Origin: an uncultured Parabacteroides sp.
GTDB taxonomy: Bacteria > Bacteroidota > Bacteroidia > Bacteroidales > Tannerellaceae
Direction of reading: 5' to 3'
NCBI GenBank assembly: GCA_937894065.1
Contig: CALCST010000012.1
Location: 1-61,227, forward strand
Length of the DNA: 61,227 bases
The position numbers were made by a program, and so were the translations under genes. Below the pieces are notes generated by a model. That model saw only the letters and a program-made list of their open reading frames with translations. It was not told where the DNA came from and ran no database searches. Shown piece by piece: positions 61,183 through 61,227 of this stretch; position 1 is the first letter of the stretch; each line of letters opens with the position of its first letter.

Positions 61183-61227
61183 AAGTTTCGCAAGTTGCTC
61201 AACTTAAAAGTTAACAAGGCTTCAGAT
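61183..61227. repeat. 153-bp element (copy C), cut by the window end
   Basis: The last 45 nt of the window are identical to the first 45 nt of copy A (34379-34423), starting AAGTTTCGCAAGTTGCTC. The rest lies outside the window. Confidence 0.85.

Overview
The window comes from a member of the Bacteroidales, most likely Bacteroidaceae or a close relative. It is AT-rich. Many genes carry the Bacteroidetes promoter pair (-33 TTTG, -7 TAnnTTTG). Two secreted proteins end in type IX secretion (T9SS) sorting domains, and DUF1080, DUF3078, DUF1349 and DUF285 proteins typical of the phylum are present. I cannot name the species. All family calls come from reading motifs; no database search was run.

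Layout. 1-9.4 kb: a DUF1080 (3-keto-disaccharide hydrolase family) lipoprotein, a Tyr-rich repeat protein with a T9SS tail, the housekeeping run purN-lpxK-thiL, and a C10 (streptopain-type) protease with a T9SS tail. 9.6-12.5 kb: gltX and waaA. 12.5-22 kb: a minus-strand cluster bounded by two LuxR-type regulators. It holds a degenerate hemerythrin-like protein, a Tat-signal sugar isomerase, a Tat-signal Gfo/Idh/MocA oxidoreductase, a tetraheme NapC-like cytochrome fused to a SUMF1/FGE-like domain, and a GH2 beta-galactosidase. This looks like an extracytoplasmic sugar-oxidation module. 22-24 kb: a sugar acetyltransferase and a DUF1349 protein, each followed by a periodic palindromic array. 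24-31 kb: the leucine operon leuA-leuC-leuD-(citramalate/IPM synthase)-leuB, preceded by a Leu/Ile-rich leader peptide and an attenuator hairpin. 31-35 kb: recQ, pabB-pabC and a thioredoxin lipoprotein. 35.2 kb: tRNA-Ser(UGA), followed to about 42.2 kb by an island-like region. That region has two adjacent giant DUF285 (BspA-like) repeat proteins without signal peptides, a carboxypeptidase-regulatory-like protein, and gene fragments including a frameshifted remnant that resembles a mobilization protein. 42-61 kb: sbcD-sbcC, a DUF3078 protein, pyrG-yidC, tRNA-Pro and tRNA-Phe, a receiver/PPDK-N fusion protein, a penicillin-binding protein 1A, and an ADP-forming acyl-CoA synthetase.

The most unusual signal is not a gene. 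Four intergenic arrays (about 22.7, 23.7, 42.1 and 56.1 kb) share one architecture: 4-5 units, each with a palindromic core and a strict period of 21, 22 or 23 bp. The core sequence differs at each locus but is homogeneous within it. A second dispersed family is a 153-bp element with terminal inverted repeats (34.4 and 58.8 kb complete, 61.2 kb cut by the window edge), with shorter relatives scattered between housekeeping genes.
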